This document shows positions 34,862-43,507 of a stretch of DNA of 64,000 bases, piece after piece. Position numbers and translations under genes: made by a program. The notes below the pieces were generated by a model. It did not search any database, had not been told where the DNA came from, and saw only the letters and a list, made by a program, of their open reading frames with translations. Numbering within the stretch: the first letter of the stretch is position 1; the number at the start of each line of letters is the position of its first letter. This DNA is from Scandinavium manionii (GTDB lineage: Bacteria > Pseudomonadota > Gammaproteobacteria > Enterobacterales > Enterobacteriaceae), in NCBI RefSeq assembly GCF_024764775.1, contig NZ_JALIGC010000035.1:1-64000 (forward strand), given 5' to 3'.

Positions 34862-35696
34862 TAAACGCTTCCAGCTGACGGGTCATCGCCCCCCTACGCC
34901 ACACCAGCCAGGTCGTCAGCCAGCGCCACTTTTCGGCCAACGGCCAGGCATCAACCTGATGATGTCCGGGCATGCTTTCGAGCATGCTGCGCGGGATCAT
35001 CGCCAGACCCGCACCCGCAATCACACAGGCCAGCATCCCATGATAAGACTCCATTTCGTGAATGCGGCCCGGCGTGGCGCGGTCGGCATGAAACCAGCTT
35101 TCGAAATGACGGCGGTATGAACAGTTGGCGCGAAACGCATAAATGCTGGTGCCGTTCACATCGCTGGCGCGTTTGATCGGCGTATGGCCCTTCGGCGTGA
35201 CAATCATCATCTCTTCCTGATATACCGGCACGCCTTCCAGATTCGGGTGCATCACGGGTCCGTCAACGAACGCCGCGCTCAGTCTGCCTTCGTTCACGCC
35301 GTCAATCATGGTTCCAGAGGGACCCGTCGCCAAATCAAACTGAATTTTCGGGTAGCGCTGGTTATACAGCGCAAGTGTGGTGGGAATGCGCACCGCCGCG
35401 GTGCTTTCCAGCGAACCTAATGAAAACAACCCCTGAGGCTCATCGCCCGCCACCACCATTCGGGCTTCATCGATCAGCGCCAGAATTTGCTGGCTGTAGC
35501 GCAGAAAACTGTGCCCTGCCGGGGACAAACGCAGACGCTGGTTTTCACGAATGAACAGATCCACGCCCAAATCCGCTTCCAGTTGACGAATGCGGGTAGT
35601 CAGGTTAGAGGGCACGCGATGCACCTTTTGCGCGGCCTGGGTAATGCTGCCGGTCTGGGCGACGGCGTTAAACATCTCAAGCTGTGTTAAGTCCAT
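34818..35696 (-). CDS. ptrR: PtrR (YneJ), LysR-type regulator of sad
   Basis: This 292-aa regulator is a close match to E. coli YneJ/PtrR, starting MDLTQLEMFNAVAQTGSITQ with the helix-turn-helix at residues about 18-38 and the effector domain from 90. In E. coli it represses the adjacent sad gene and responds to putrescine-pathway compounds. The divergent arrangement with sad, 106 bp apart, is kept here. Confidence 0.92.
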   Translation of the reverse strand: MDLTQLEMFNAVAQTGSITQAAQKVHRVPSNLTTRIRQLEADLGVDLFIRENQRLRLSPAGHSFLRYSQQILALIDEARMVVAGDEPQGLFSLGSLESTAAVRIPTTLALYNQRYPKIQFDLATGPSGTMIDGVNEGRLSAAFVDGPVMHPNLEGVPVYQEEMMIVTPKGHTPIKRASDVNGTSIYAFRANCSYRRHFESWFHADRATPGRIHEMESYHGMLACVIAGAGLAMIPRSMLESMPGHHQVDAWPLAEKWRWLTTWLVWRRGAMTRQLEAFITLLDEGPQPAVSP

Positions 35697-35802
35697 AACG
35701 TTCTCGTATCGTGAATGGGATGGTTAATATTATTCATTTTCCATAAATAGCAGAGTGGTCCAGTATTAATCAACAGCCTCATCGAACAGAGAGAAGAAAA
35801 TC

Positions 35803-37188
35803 ATGACATCACCTGCAACTCACGCCATTTCCCTCAACCCGGCGACGGGCGAAACGCTATCCACGCTCGCCTGGGCCACGGCCGATGACGTTAATCAGGC
35901 GGTCGCGCTGGCCGATACCGGTTATCGCCAGTGGAATAAAACTGCTGTTTCCGAACGTGCCGATGCGCTGCGTAAAGTGGGCAATGTGCTGCGTCAACAT
36001 GCCGAAGAGATGGCGCAGATGATAAGCCGTGAAATCGGCAAGCCGATTATTCAGGCTCGTGGCGAAGTGACCAAGTCGGCGAACCTCTGTGACTGGTATG
36101 CCGAACACGGTCCTGCGATGCTTTCTACTGAGGCGACGCAGGTGGAGAATAATAAGGCGGTGATTGAATACCGTCCGCTTGGCCCAATCATGGCGGTCAT
36201 GCCGTGGAACTTCCCGCTGTGGCAGGTTCTGCGCGGCGCAGTACCCATTCTGCTGGCGGGCAACAGCTACCTGCTGAAACATGCGCCAAACGTCATGGGC
36301 AGCGCGAAGCTGATTGGTGATATCTTCACCGAAGCGGGTATTCCGGCGGGGGTGTTTGGCTGGGTGAATGCCACAAATGATGGCGTATCGCAGATGATTA
36401 ACGACCCGCGTATTGCGGCGGTGACCTTAACCGGCAGTATGCGCGCCGGGAAGGCTATCGGTGCTCAGGCCGGTGCGGCGCTGAAAAAATGCGTGCTGGA
36501 GCTAGGCGGTTCTGATCCGTTCATCGTGCTCAACGATGCGGATATTGATGAAGCGGTGAAAGCAGCGGTGATGGGTCGCTACCAGAATACCGGACAGGTA
36601 TGTGCGGCGGCGAAACGCTTTATCGTGGAAGCGGGTATTGCCGATGCCTTTACCGAGAAGTTTGTTGCCGCGGCAGCCAAACTGAAAATGGGTAATCCGC
36701 AGGATGAGCAAAACGACCTTGGGCCGATGGCGCGTTACGACCTCCGTGACGAGCTGCATGACCAGGTGACCGCGACGCTGGAAGAGGGCGCCACGCTGCT
36801 GCTCGGCGGCGAGAAGATTTCCGGCAAAGGTAACTACTATGCTGCGACGGTGCTAGGCAACGTCACACCTAAAATGACTGCTTTCCGTCAGGAGATGTTT
36901 GGCCCGGTAGCGGCGGTAACCATCGCCCGCGATGCCGATCATGCGCTGGCTCTGGCGAATGACAGCGACTTTGGTCTTTCAGCTACGGTGTATACCGCAG
37001 ATGATACCCAGGCTCAGCGTTTCGCCGATGAACTGGAATGCGGCGGCGTGTTTATCAACGGCTACAGTGCCTCCGATGCCCGGGTGGCATTTGGCGGCGT
37101 GAAGAAAAGCGGCTTTGGTCGCGAGCTGTCGCACTTCGGCCTGCATGAGTTCTGCAATGTGCAGACTGTCTGGAAAGACCGGCACTGA
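35803..37188 (+). CDS. sad: Succinate semialdehyde dehydrogenase Sad (YneI)
   Basis: This 461-aa aldehyde dehydrogenase oxidises succinate semialdehyde to succinate, the last step of putrescine/GABA breakdown. The catalytic cysteine is Cys267 (NTGQVCAAAKRF) and the general base is Glu233 (LELGGSDP). Length matches E. coli Sad (462 aa). It is followed by glsB, as in E. coli. Confidence 0.95.
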   Translation: MTSPATHAISLNPATGETLSTLAWATADDVNQAVALADTGYRQWNKTAVSERADALRKVGNVLRQHAEEMAQMISREIGKPIIQARGEVTKSANLCDWYAEHGPAMLSTEATQVENNKAVIEYRPLGPIMAVMPWNFPLWQVLRGAVPILLAGNSYLLKHAPNVMGSAKLIGDIFTEAGIPAGVFGWVNATNDGVSQMINDPRIAAVTLTGSMRAGKAIGAQAGAALKKCVLELGGSDPFIVLNDADIDEAVKAAVMGRYQNTGQVCAAAKRFIVEAGIADAFTEKFVAAAAKLKMGNPQDEQNDLGPMARYDLRDELHDQVTATLEEGATLLLGGEKISGKGNYYAATVLGNVTPKMTAFRQEMFGPVAAVTIARDADHALALANDSDFGLSATVYTADDTQAQRFADELECGGVFINGYSASDARVAFGGVKKSGFGRELSHFGLHEFCNVQTVWKDRH

Positions 37189-37201
37189 TCCCCTCCCGAA
37201 T

Positions 37202-37226
37202 GCCCGGTAACACAAGTTTACCGGGC
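37202..37226. repeat. REP-like palindrome between sad and glsB
   Basis: GCCCGGTAA and TTACCGGGC pair around a 7-nt loop directly after the sad stop. It may act as a terminator or mRNA-stabilising hairpin, although the T-run is poor. Confidence 0.6.
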
Positions 37227-37326
37227 CTGAATTCTGCATTCTCTCCTCTGGTGCTTACACTGTGCGCTCAACCGTTGACGCTGGTATACTCGCAAGCCGA
37301 AATCGGCCTGTGGGCAAGGAGCAAGA

Positions 37327-38253
37327 GTGGCAACGGTCATCGATAACAGTATGCTGGAATCTGTTCTGGCAGAGGTAAAACCGCTGATTGGGAAAGGCAA
37401 AGTGGCGGACTACATTCCGGCACTGGCTTGTGTGGATGGCGCAAAGCTGGGTATTGCCATCAGTACCGTTGATGGCCAGCATTTTTTTGCGGGCGATGCG
37501 CAGGAGCGTTTTTCCATTCAGTCGATTTCCAAAGTGCTGAGTCTGGTGGTGGCGATGAATCACTACGCCGAAGAGGAAATCTGGCAGCGGGTGGGGAAAG
37601 ATCCGTCCGGACAGCCGTTTAACTCACTGCTGCAGCTGGAAATCGAGCAGGGTATTCCGCGTAATCCGTTTATCAATGCCGGCGCGCTGGTGGTATGCGA
37701 CATGCTGCAAAGTCGTCTCAGTGCGCCGCGTCAGCGCATGCTGGAGATTGTGCGCATGCTGTCCGGCGTCGAGGATATTGCCTACGACACGGTGGTGGCG
37801 CGATCCGAACTCGATCATTCCGCCCGTAATGCCGCTATTGCCTGGTTGATGAAGTCCTTCGGCAACTTCCATAATGACGTGGCGACGGTGCTGCAAAACT
37901 ACTTCCATTATTGCGCTCTTAAAATGAGCTGTGCCGAACTGGCGCAAACCTTTCTGTTTCTGGCGAATCAAGGGCATTTCCCACAGCGCGATCAGACCAT
38001 CATCACGCCGTTACAGGCACGCCAGGTGAATGCGTTAATGGCGACCAGCGGGATGTATCAGAATGCCGGGGAATTTGCCTGGCGCGTGGGGCTTCCGGCG
38101 AAATCTGGTGTGGGCGGAGGGATCGTGGCGATTGTGCCGCACGAAATGGCGATTGCCGTCTGGAGTCCACAGCTTGATGACGCCGGGAACTCGCTGGCGG
38201 GGACCGCGATTCTGGAAAAACTAACCCAGCGGTTGGGGCGTTCAGTCTATTGA
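37327..38253 (+). CDS. glsB: Glutaminase B
   Basis: This 308-aa enzyme hydrolyses glutamine to glutamate and ammonia. The serine beta-lactamase-like motif is S-x-x-K at Ser66-Lys69 (FSIQSISKV), with YDTVVARSE and KSGVGGGIVA further on. It starts with GTG at 37327, as lengths agree exactly with E. coli GlsB (308 aa), and AAGGAGC lies upstream. Confidence 0.95.
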   Translation: MATVIDNSMLESVLAEVKPLIGKGKVADYIPALACVDGAKLGIAISTVDGQHFFAGDAQERFSIQSISKVLSLVVAMNHYAEEEIWQRVGKDPSGQPFNSLLQLEIEQGIPRNPFINAGALVVCDMLQSRLSAPRQRMLEIVRMLSGVEDIAYDTVVARSELDHSARNAAIAWLMKSFGNFHNDVATVLQNYFHYCALKMSCAELAQTFLFLANQGHFPQRDQTIITPLQARQVNALMATSGMYQNAGEFAWRVGLPAKSGVGGGIVAIVPHEMAIAVWSPQLDDAGNSLAGTAILEKLTQRLGRSVY

Positions 38254-38405
38254 TTTATTCATCGCTTCGCGTTGCAAATGGACAACAAATAACTAACACA
38301 GATAATTGTTAATACGCAGATTGTGATCAATAGTATCTGTATTACCAATCATTACCCTGTAATTGCCGAAATAATTGCTGCTTGCGATTATATGGAAAAT
38401 AATTA

Positions 38406-39842
38406 ATGCGTTCGATTTCTGTCCCCCGATTTACTGTATTCAGTGAAGCGCATGTCCTGCGTAATGTATTTTTCCTGTTTATTATCACCACACTGTTTTA
38501 TGCGATGGGCGCTATGCTGCGCCTTGTGCAGGAGCTTTCGCTCTTCTGGCCGCTGAATGCGGTGATGGCAGCAATATTTGCCCGCTACGTCTGGCTTAAC
38601 CGACTGCATTATTATGCGATTTGCTACGGCGCAATGCTGCTTTTTGACGTAATGACGACCCAATGGGGCTTTGCGTCGCTGATAATCAACGCCTCGAATA
38701 TGGTGTTTATCGTGATGGTGGCGCAGCTGGTCATGCGCGATAAACGTCAGGCAGGGAGTGAACCTGAGCCAATTAACGCTTTGCGGTTATTCTATTACTG
38801 TCTTATTTCCGCGATTTTCTGCGCGCTGTTGGGTGCGCTTGGATCGGTCGGGATCGACAGGCAATCATTCATGCCGCTGTTGGCGGACTGGTTTAGCGAA
38901 CAGTTTTCTACCGGCGTGCTGATTTTACCGTGCGTTATGACCCTGACGTTGCCACACGAAATTACCCGGATCCGCTGGCAACAACTGCTGCCGGTGCTGA
39001 CGCTGGTGCTCTCTATGCTGGCGGCGATCGCTATTGGCGGAGCAGGGAGTCTCACTTTTCCGCTGCCTGCGCTTATCTGGTGCGCCCTTCGTTATCCGTT
39101 GCCGGTCACCTCTGCGCTGACGCTGATTACCGGAGCCAGTGAAATCATTCTGGTGACGAATGGAATTATCAATCTTGGCGTGAGCGGGCCGCTGCAAACC
39201 GCACAGCTTTTTTCCACGCGTCTGGGGATTGCGTCGCTGGCTATCAGTCCGGTGATCGTTTCTACCACCGTGGCGGCCATCAATAATCTTGTTCGTCAGG
39301 TTTCGCTGCGTGCGGATTTCGATTTTCTGACCCGCGTCTACTCGCGCTCTGGCCTCTATGAAGCCCTCAAAAACCAACCCGCCAATACCAGTCAGCATCT
39401 GACGGTGATGCTGTTGGATATCGATTTCTTTAAAAGCGTGAACGATAACTACGGCCATGAATGTGGCGACTATGTGCTAGCGGCGTTTGCGCGTCAGGTG
39501 TATGACACGGTGGGTGGGCAGGGGCTGGTGGCACGGATGGGCGGCGAAGAGTTTGTGGTTGCCGCGAAAACGCGTGATCCGCTGGATGGTTATCATCTGG
39601 CTGAGAAAATTCGTCAGCGTGTCGAAGCCAACGTGTTCCAGTGGCGACAGCTGCCGCTGCGGGTTACGGTAAGTATTGGGACCGGAAGCGGAACGCTCGG
39701 CAGCAACGAAAATATTGATGTCTTCAATGAATTGCTGGTGGAAGCCGACGAGTATCTTTACCGGGCTAAAAAAGCCGGGCGTAACAAAACCTGCGCCAAA
39801 TCTCTGGCTGAAGAAGGTATCTTCAATACGGTTGTGTCATAG
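38406..39842 (+). CDS. MASE1-type membrane diguanylate cyclase
   Basis: This 478-aa protein has about eight membrane segments (residues 20-300, MASE1-like) and a C-terminal GGDEF domain with the active sequence RMGGEEF (Gly379-Phe383). It makes cyclic di-GMP. The RxxD inhibitory site normally five residues before the motif is absent, so product feedback is probably weak. Position after glsB corresponds to E. coli dgcF (yneF), which is shorter in K-12, so orthology is likely but not certain. Confidence 0.88.
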   Translation: MRSISVPRFTVFSEAHVLRNVFFLFIITTLFYAMGAMLRLVQELSLFWPLNAVMAAIFARYVWLNRLHYYAICYGAMLLFDVMTTQWGFASLIINASNMVFIVMVAQLVMRDKRQAGSEPEPINALRLFYYCLISAIFCALLGALGSVGIDRQSFMPLLADWFSEQFSTGVLILPCVMTLTLPHEITRIRWQQLLPVLTLVLSMLAAIAIGGAGSLTFPLPALIWCALRYPLPVTSALTLITGASEIILVTNGIINLGVSGPLQTAQLFSTRLGIASLAISPVIVSTTVAAINNLVRQVSLRADFDFLTRVYSRSGLYEALKNQPANTSQHLTVMLLDIDFFKSVNDNYGHECGDYVLAAFARQVYDTVGGQGLVARMGGEEFVVAAKTRDPLDGYHLAEKIRQRVEANVFQWRQLPLRVTVSIGTGSGTLGSNENIDVFNELLVEADEYLYRAKKAGRNKTCAKSLAEEGIFNTVVS

Positions 39843-39929
39843 CCAAATGAATAAGCAAAGCCTATGACCGATTTGTTGTGTTGTTAGTTTGTTAAGTGGA
39901 TAGTGAAAACCTTTTTCAAGGAGCCCAAC

Positions 39930-40457
39930 ATGACTTTGTCGCTGCGCGTTTTTCCTCTTTCCCATCACGACATTCTGCAACGCCTGCCTGAGCTGAGCGA
40001 GATTCTGGTCAATAGCGTGAACGGCGGGGCGTCTGTCAGTTTTATGCTGCCATTTCACCCCGATAAAGCAGTGGCATTCTGGCAAAAAATCGCTCACAGC
40101 GTGGCGGCGAACGAGCGTGTCGTTCTTGCCGCAGAGCTCGGCGACGGTACTCTGCTCGGAACGGTCCAGCTGATCACCGATTTACCGGAAAACCAACCGC
40201 ATCGCGCGGAAGTGGCAAAGTTGTTAGTCCACTCTCGCGGTCGCCGTCAGGGCATTGCGCGACGGTTAATGTCCGCCCTGGAGCAGGAAGCTGTCGCTCA
40301 GGCTAAATCGGTTCTGGTACTCGACACCGCAACGGGAAGCGGCGCGGAAGACTTCTATCAGCAGTGCGGTTGGCAAAAGGCCGGTGAGATCCCGCGCTAT
40401 GCGCTGATGCCTGACGGTGAAATGACGGCGACGTCGGTCTATTACAAATTTGTATAA
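39930..40457 (+). CDS. GNAT-family N-acetyltransferase
   Basis: This 175-aa acetyltransferase has the acetyl-CoA loop HSRGRRQGIARRLMSALE and the later DFYQQCGWQKAGEIPRYAL. It resembles the tabtoxin-resistance/streptothricin-like GNAT group, but the substrate is not known. ATG 39930 has AAGGAG at six bases; the longer GTG start at 39903 lacks one. It is a single gene between the cyclase and uxaB. Confidence 0.86.
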   Translation: MTLSLRVFPLSHHDILQRLPELSEILVNSVNGGASVSFMLPFHPDKAVAFWQKIAHSVAANERVVLAAELGDGTLLGTVQLITDLPENQPHRAEVAKLLVHSRGRRQGIARRLMSALEQEAVAQAKSVLVLDTATGSGAEDFYQQCGWQKAGEIPRYALMPDGEMTATSVYYKFV

Positions 40458-40520
40458 ACCGCCTCAAAAGCAGCATCCGGTTTGATCAAAACAGGGTTTC
40501 CTGGTTTTAAAGTCTGATAA

Positions 40521-40537
40521 GTTATTAGACCAATAAC
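40521..40537. promoter_or_regulatory. Candidate ExuR/UxuR operator upstream of uxaB
   Basis: GTTATTAGACCAATAAC is an imperfect palindrome 37 bp before the uxaB start, and a related half-site (GACCAAT) follows at about 40549. Both resemble the ATTGGT/ACCAAT half-sites of ExuR and UxuR, known regulators of uxaB. Confidence 0.55.
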
Positions 40538-40573
40538 GCAGGCTGTATGACCAATCAATAAGGGAAACCCATT

Positions 40574-42025
40574 GTGAAAACATTAAACCGCCGCGATTTT
40601 CCCGGCGCTCAGTACCCTGAACGCATCATTCAGTTCGGAGAAGGTAATTTTCTTCGGGCTTTTGTCGACTGGCAAATTGATCTCCTGAACGAGCACACCG
40701 ACCTCAATTCTGGCGTGGTGATTGTGCGTCCAATCGATAGCGATTTTCCGCCGTCGCTCAGCACCCAGGATGGCCTCTACACTACCATCATTCGCGGCCT
40801 GAACGAGCAGGGCGAAGCCGTCAGCGACGCGCGTCTGATTCGTTCTGTTAACCGTGAAATCAGCGCCTACGCCGATTATCAGGAATTCCTGAAACTGGCG
40901 CACAATCCTGAGATGCGCTTTGTGTTCTCTAACACCACTGAAGCGGGTATCAGCTATCACGCGGGCGACAAATTTGAAGATGCGCCAGCGGTGAGCTATC
41001 CGGCGAAATTGACGCGTCTGCTGTTCGAACGTTTCAGCCACTTCAATGGTGCGGCGGATAAAGGCTGGGTCATCATTCCGTGTGAGCTGATTGATTATAA
41101 TGGCAATGCCCTGCGTGAACTGGTCCTGCGCTATGCACAGGAATGGGCGCTACCGGCGGAATTTGTGGCCTGGCTGAATACTGCCAATGCATTCTGTTCC
41201 ACGTTGGTTGACCGCATCGTGACCGGTTATCCGCGAGATGAAGCGGCAAATCTCGAAGCTGAGCTCGGTTATAAAGACGGATTCCTCGATACTGCCGAGC
41301 ACTTTTACCTGTTCGTGATTCAGGGGCCAAAAACACTGGCCCGCGAACTGCGTCTCGACAAACTTTCGCTCAACGTGCTGATTGTCGATGACATCAAACC
41401 GTATAAAGAACGTAAAGTGGCGATCCTCAACGGCGCGCACACCGCGCTGGTGCCGGTCGCGTATCAGGCCGGGCTGGATACCGTGGGTGAATCAATGAAC
41501 GATGCCGACGTTTGCGCATTCGTTGAGAAAGCGATTCATCAGGAAATTATCCCGGTTCTCGATTTACCGCGCGATGAACTGGAGTCATTTGCCCGTGCGG
41601 TGACCGGGCGTTTTCGTAACCCGTACATCAAGCATCAGCTACTGTCGATTTCGCTGAATGGAATGACCAAATTCCGCCCCCGTATTCTGCCGCAACTGCT
41701 GGCGGGGCAGGCCGCGACCGGGAAACTGCCTCAACGACTGACGTTCTCCCTGGCGGCGCTGATTGCATTTTATCGTGCTGAACGTCACGGTGAACGCTAT
41801 CCGGTGCAGGACGATGCGCACTGGCTTGAGCGCTACCAGCAGCTTTGGTCGCTGCATCACGATAAGCAAATCAGCACCACGTCGCTGGTTGAGTCTGTGC
41901 TGTCGGTGAAAGAGCACTGGGAGCAGGACCTGACAGAAGTTAACGGTCTGGTTGAGCAGGTGACGCACGACCTTGATACCATACTGACGAAGGGGATGCG
42001 CGAAGCCGTTAAACCGCTTTGCTGA
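40574..42025 (+). CDS. uxaB: Altronate oxidoreductase (tagaturonate reductase)
   Basis: This 483-aa NAD enzyme interconverts tagaturonate and altronate in galacturonate catabolism. It matches E. coli UxaB end to end; the catalytic K-x4-N-x2-H pattern is in KVAILNGAHTALV. GTG at 40574 is the start, as in E. coli. uxaC and uxaA are not in the window, which is also the case in E. coli, where uxaB is apart. Confidence 0.95.
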   Translation: MKTLNRRDFPGAQYPERIIQFGEGNFLRAFVDWQIDLLNEHTDLNSGVVIVRPIDSDFPPSLSTQDGLYTTIIRGLNEQGEAVSDARLIRSVNREISAYADYQEFLKLAHNPEMRFVFSNTTEAGISYHAGDKFEDAPAVSYPAKLTRLLFERFSHFNGAADKGWVIIPCELIDYNGNALRELVLRYAQEWALPAEFVAWLNTANAFCSTLVDRIVTGYPRDEAANLEAELGYKDGFLDTAEHFYLFVIQGPKTLARELRLDKLSLNVLIVDDIKPYKERKVAILNGAHTALVPVAYQAGLDTVGESMNDADVCAFVEKAIHQEIIPVLDLPRDELESFARAVTGRFRNPYIKHQLLSISLNGMTKFRPRILPQLLAGQAATGKLPQRLTFSLAALIAFYRAERHGERYPVQDDAHWLERYQQLWSLHHDKQISTTSLVESVLSVKEHWEQDLTEVNGLVEQVTHDLDTILTKGMREAVKPLC

Positions 42026-42038
42026 TTGCCTGAATCTG

Positions 42039-42058
42039 ACCCGGCCAGCGTGCCGGGT
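42039..42058 (+). terminator. Possible terminator hairpin after uxaB
   Basis: ACCCGGC and GCCGGGT pair around a 6-nt loop 14 bp after the uxaB stop. The following sequence (TATGTAG) is only moderately T-rich, so it could also be a REP-like unit. Confidence 0.5.
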
Positions 42059-42152
42059 TATGTAGAATATGCATTAGTTACAACATACATATTTATGGCT
42101 TTAATAACGCACCCTTTAACACCTCAGCGCGTTTTGTCTCTCAGGGGAGAAA

Positions 42153-42216
42153 TGAGCCAAATACCGCAAATATTCGGCTCACTATAAGAGCCGAATTGGC
42201 CAGGTTTATCGGCTCA
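42153..42216. promoter_or_regulatory. Left array of TGAGCC repeats at the 3' end of fic
   Basis: TGAGCCAAAT (42153), ATTCGGCTCA (42172-42181, inverted), AGAGCCGAAT (42187-42196) and ATCGGCTCA (42208-42216, inverted, covering the fic stop). The first three have the same order and nearly the same spacing as the array before the fic start (43345-43387). The middle pair is an inverted repeat with a 5-bp spacer. Confidence 0.7.
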
Positions 42217-43335
42217 CGAAGGTTGGGTGATTTGATAACGTGTGTTGCGCCCGCCGCCGGGCAGCTTTTCCAGTAAACCCTGTTCAAGAAAATACGCCAG
42301 ATGACGCGTGGCGGTGGCTTTACTGACTTTGGCGACTTTTTGATACTGACTGGCGCTGATCCCGTCGGCAAAGCCTGATTCACCGCCGTCAAGCAGGCGA
42401 TTGATCACTTTCAGCTGTTCGGCTGTCAGTGTCAGGCGCACCGAATCGTTGTGTTTCCAGTACCGGCTCTTCGCCAGCGTGCTGTCGATTCTGGCCAGTG
42501 CCGTATCCAGCGTCACATCGAGCGTTTGCAAAAACCACAACACCCACTCTGTCACGTCCAGGCCACCTTTTTGCGTCTGCTCGAGGATGCGATAGTAGTG
42601 ATTCCGCCGTTCAAGAATCGACACCGACATAGCATACAGCCTGATACTCTGATTATCCGCCTGAGCCAGCGCCAGATCCGTCAGCGCACGCGTTAATCGT
42701 CCGTTGCCGTCATCGTACGGATGCAGCGTCACGAACCACAAATGCGCCACGGCCGCTCGCAGTATTGGGTCCGAAAGCGGGTCATCTTTACTCTGATTGA
42801 ACCATGCAATAAAGGCGTCCAGAAGGGCGTCGAGTCCTTCGCGCGGCGGTGCTTCGAAATGCACCACCGGCTTATCCATTCGGCCAGAGACGACCTGCAT
42901 CGGTTCGCCGCCGCGCAATTCTCCCGCATGAACGGCGTGCATGGACCAGGGGTCATGCGGAAAAAGCCAATGGTGCCACTGATTCAAACGAGCCATAGAC
43001 AGCGGTGCATGGCGATTGTCGATGGCATCAAGCATGATCGACGCCACGCCCTCAGAGCGCTCGGATACCGGGAACGGTGTTTCTTCATCGACGCCAAGAC
43101 GGCGGGCGAGAGACGAGCGGACCGATTGGGCATTGAGCCGTTCGTCTTCAATCGCCGAAGAGGCGAGCACGTTCGACAGCAGCGCATCCAGCGTTTGCCG
43201 GTCTTCGTCCTGCATTTCGCTGCGGCCAATCAGCACGCCGGATTTACGCTGCAGCTGGCGCAGCAGCGGCAAAACGGTTTCGTCCCGCCAGTGAAAAGCG
43301 GGCCAGTCCGGTTGTTGCCAGATCCATTGCGTCAT
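42214..43335 (-). CDS. Fic-domain protein with C-terminal winged helix
   Basis: This 373-aa protein has an N-terminal DUF4172-like part, a Fic domain with HPYDDGNGRLTR (His205 to Arg216) and a C-terminal winged helix (ISASQYQKVAKVSKATATRH). Fic enzymes transfer AMP or similar groups to target proteins. A likely inhibitory helix, SSAIED (59-64), resembles the (S/T)xxxE(G/N) motif with Asp in the last place, so activity is probably self-restrained. The winged helix suggests it binds DNA, and the repeated TGAGCC arrays on both sides are its likely operators. It is divergent from yneE. Confidence 0.9.
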   Translation of the reverse strand: MTQWIWQQPDWPAFHWRDETVLPLLRQLQRKSGVLIGRSEMQDEDRQTLDALLSNVLASSAIEDERLNAQSVRSSLARRLGVDEETPFPVSERSEGVASIMLDAIDNRHAPLSMARLNQWHHWLFPHDPWSMHAVHAGELRGGEPMQVVSGRMDKPVVHFEAPPREGLDALLDAFIAWFNQSKDDPLSDPILRAAVAHLWFVTLHPYDDGNGRLTRALTDLALAQADNQSIRLYAMSVSILERRNHYYRILEQTQKGGLDVTEWVLWFLQTLDVTLDTALARIDSTLAKSRYWKHNDSVRLTLTAEQLKVINRLLDGGESGFADGISASQYQKVAKVSKATATRHLAYFLEQGLLEKLPGGGRNTRYQITQPS

Positions 43336-43344
43336 GATGACCTC

Positions 43345-43387
43345 TGAGCCGAATAATATCGTAATTGGCTCACATTATGAGCCGAAT
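43345..43387. promoter_or_regulatory. Right array of TGAGCC repeats in the fic/yneE promoter region
   Basis: TGAGCCGAAT (43345-43354), AATTGGCTCA (43363-43372, inverted) and TGAGCCGAAT (43378-43387). The first copy begins nine bases upstream of the fic ATG, so a bound protein would block its promoter or translation start. The order and the 5-bp spacer between copies two and three repeat the array at 42153. Confidence 0.75.
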
Positions 43388-43507
43388 AGAGCGAAAAGTA
43401 AAACTACCACTTGTTATTGTTTTGTAGCTAAATATCGCATTAAACTTGAAAGAGTGATTTGGATCACGTTAAATAACGCAGCCTTCCTTTCTTACTGATA
43501 GTGACTC

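Noticed and set aside
42153..42216. The left fic array as a simple terminator for uxaB or fic
   Set aside because: Although the centre can fold (ATTCGGCTC/GAGCCGAAT), no T-run follows on either strand, and the same pattern recurs before the fic start where no terminator is expected.
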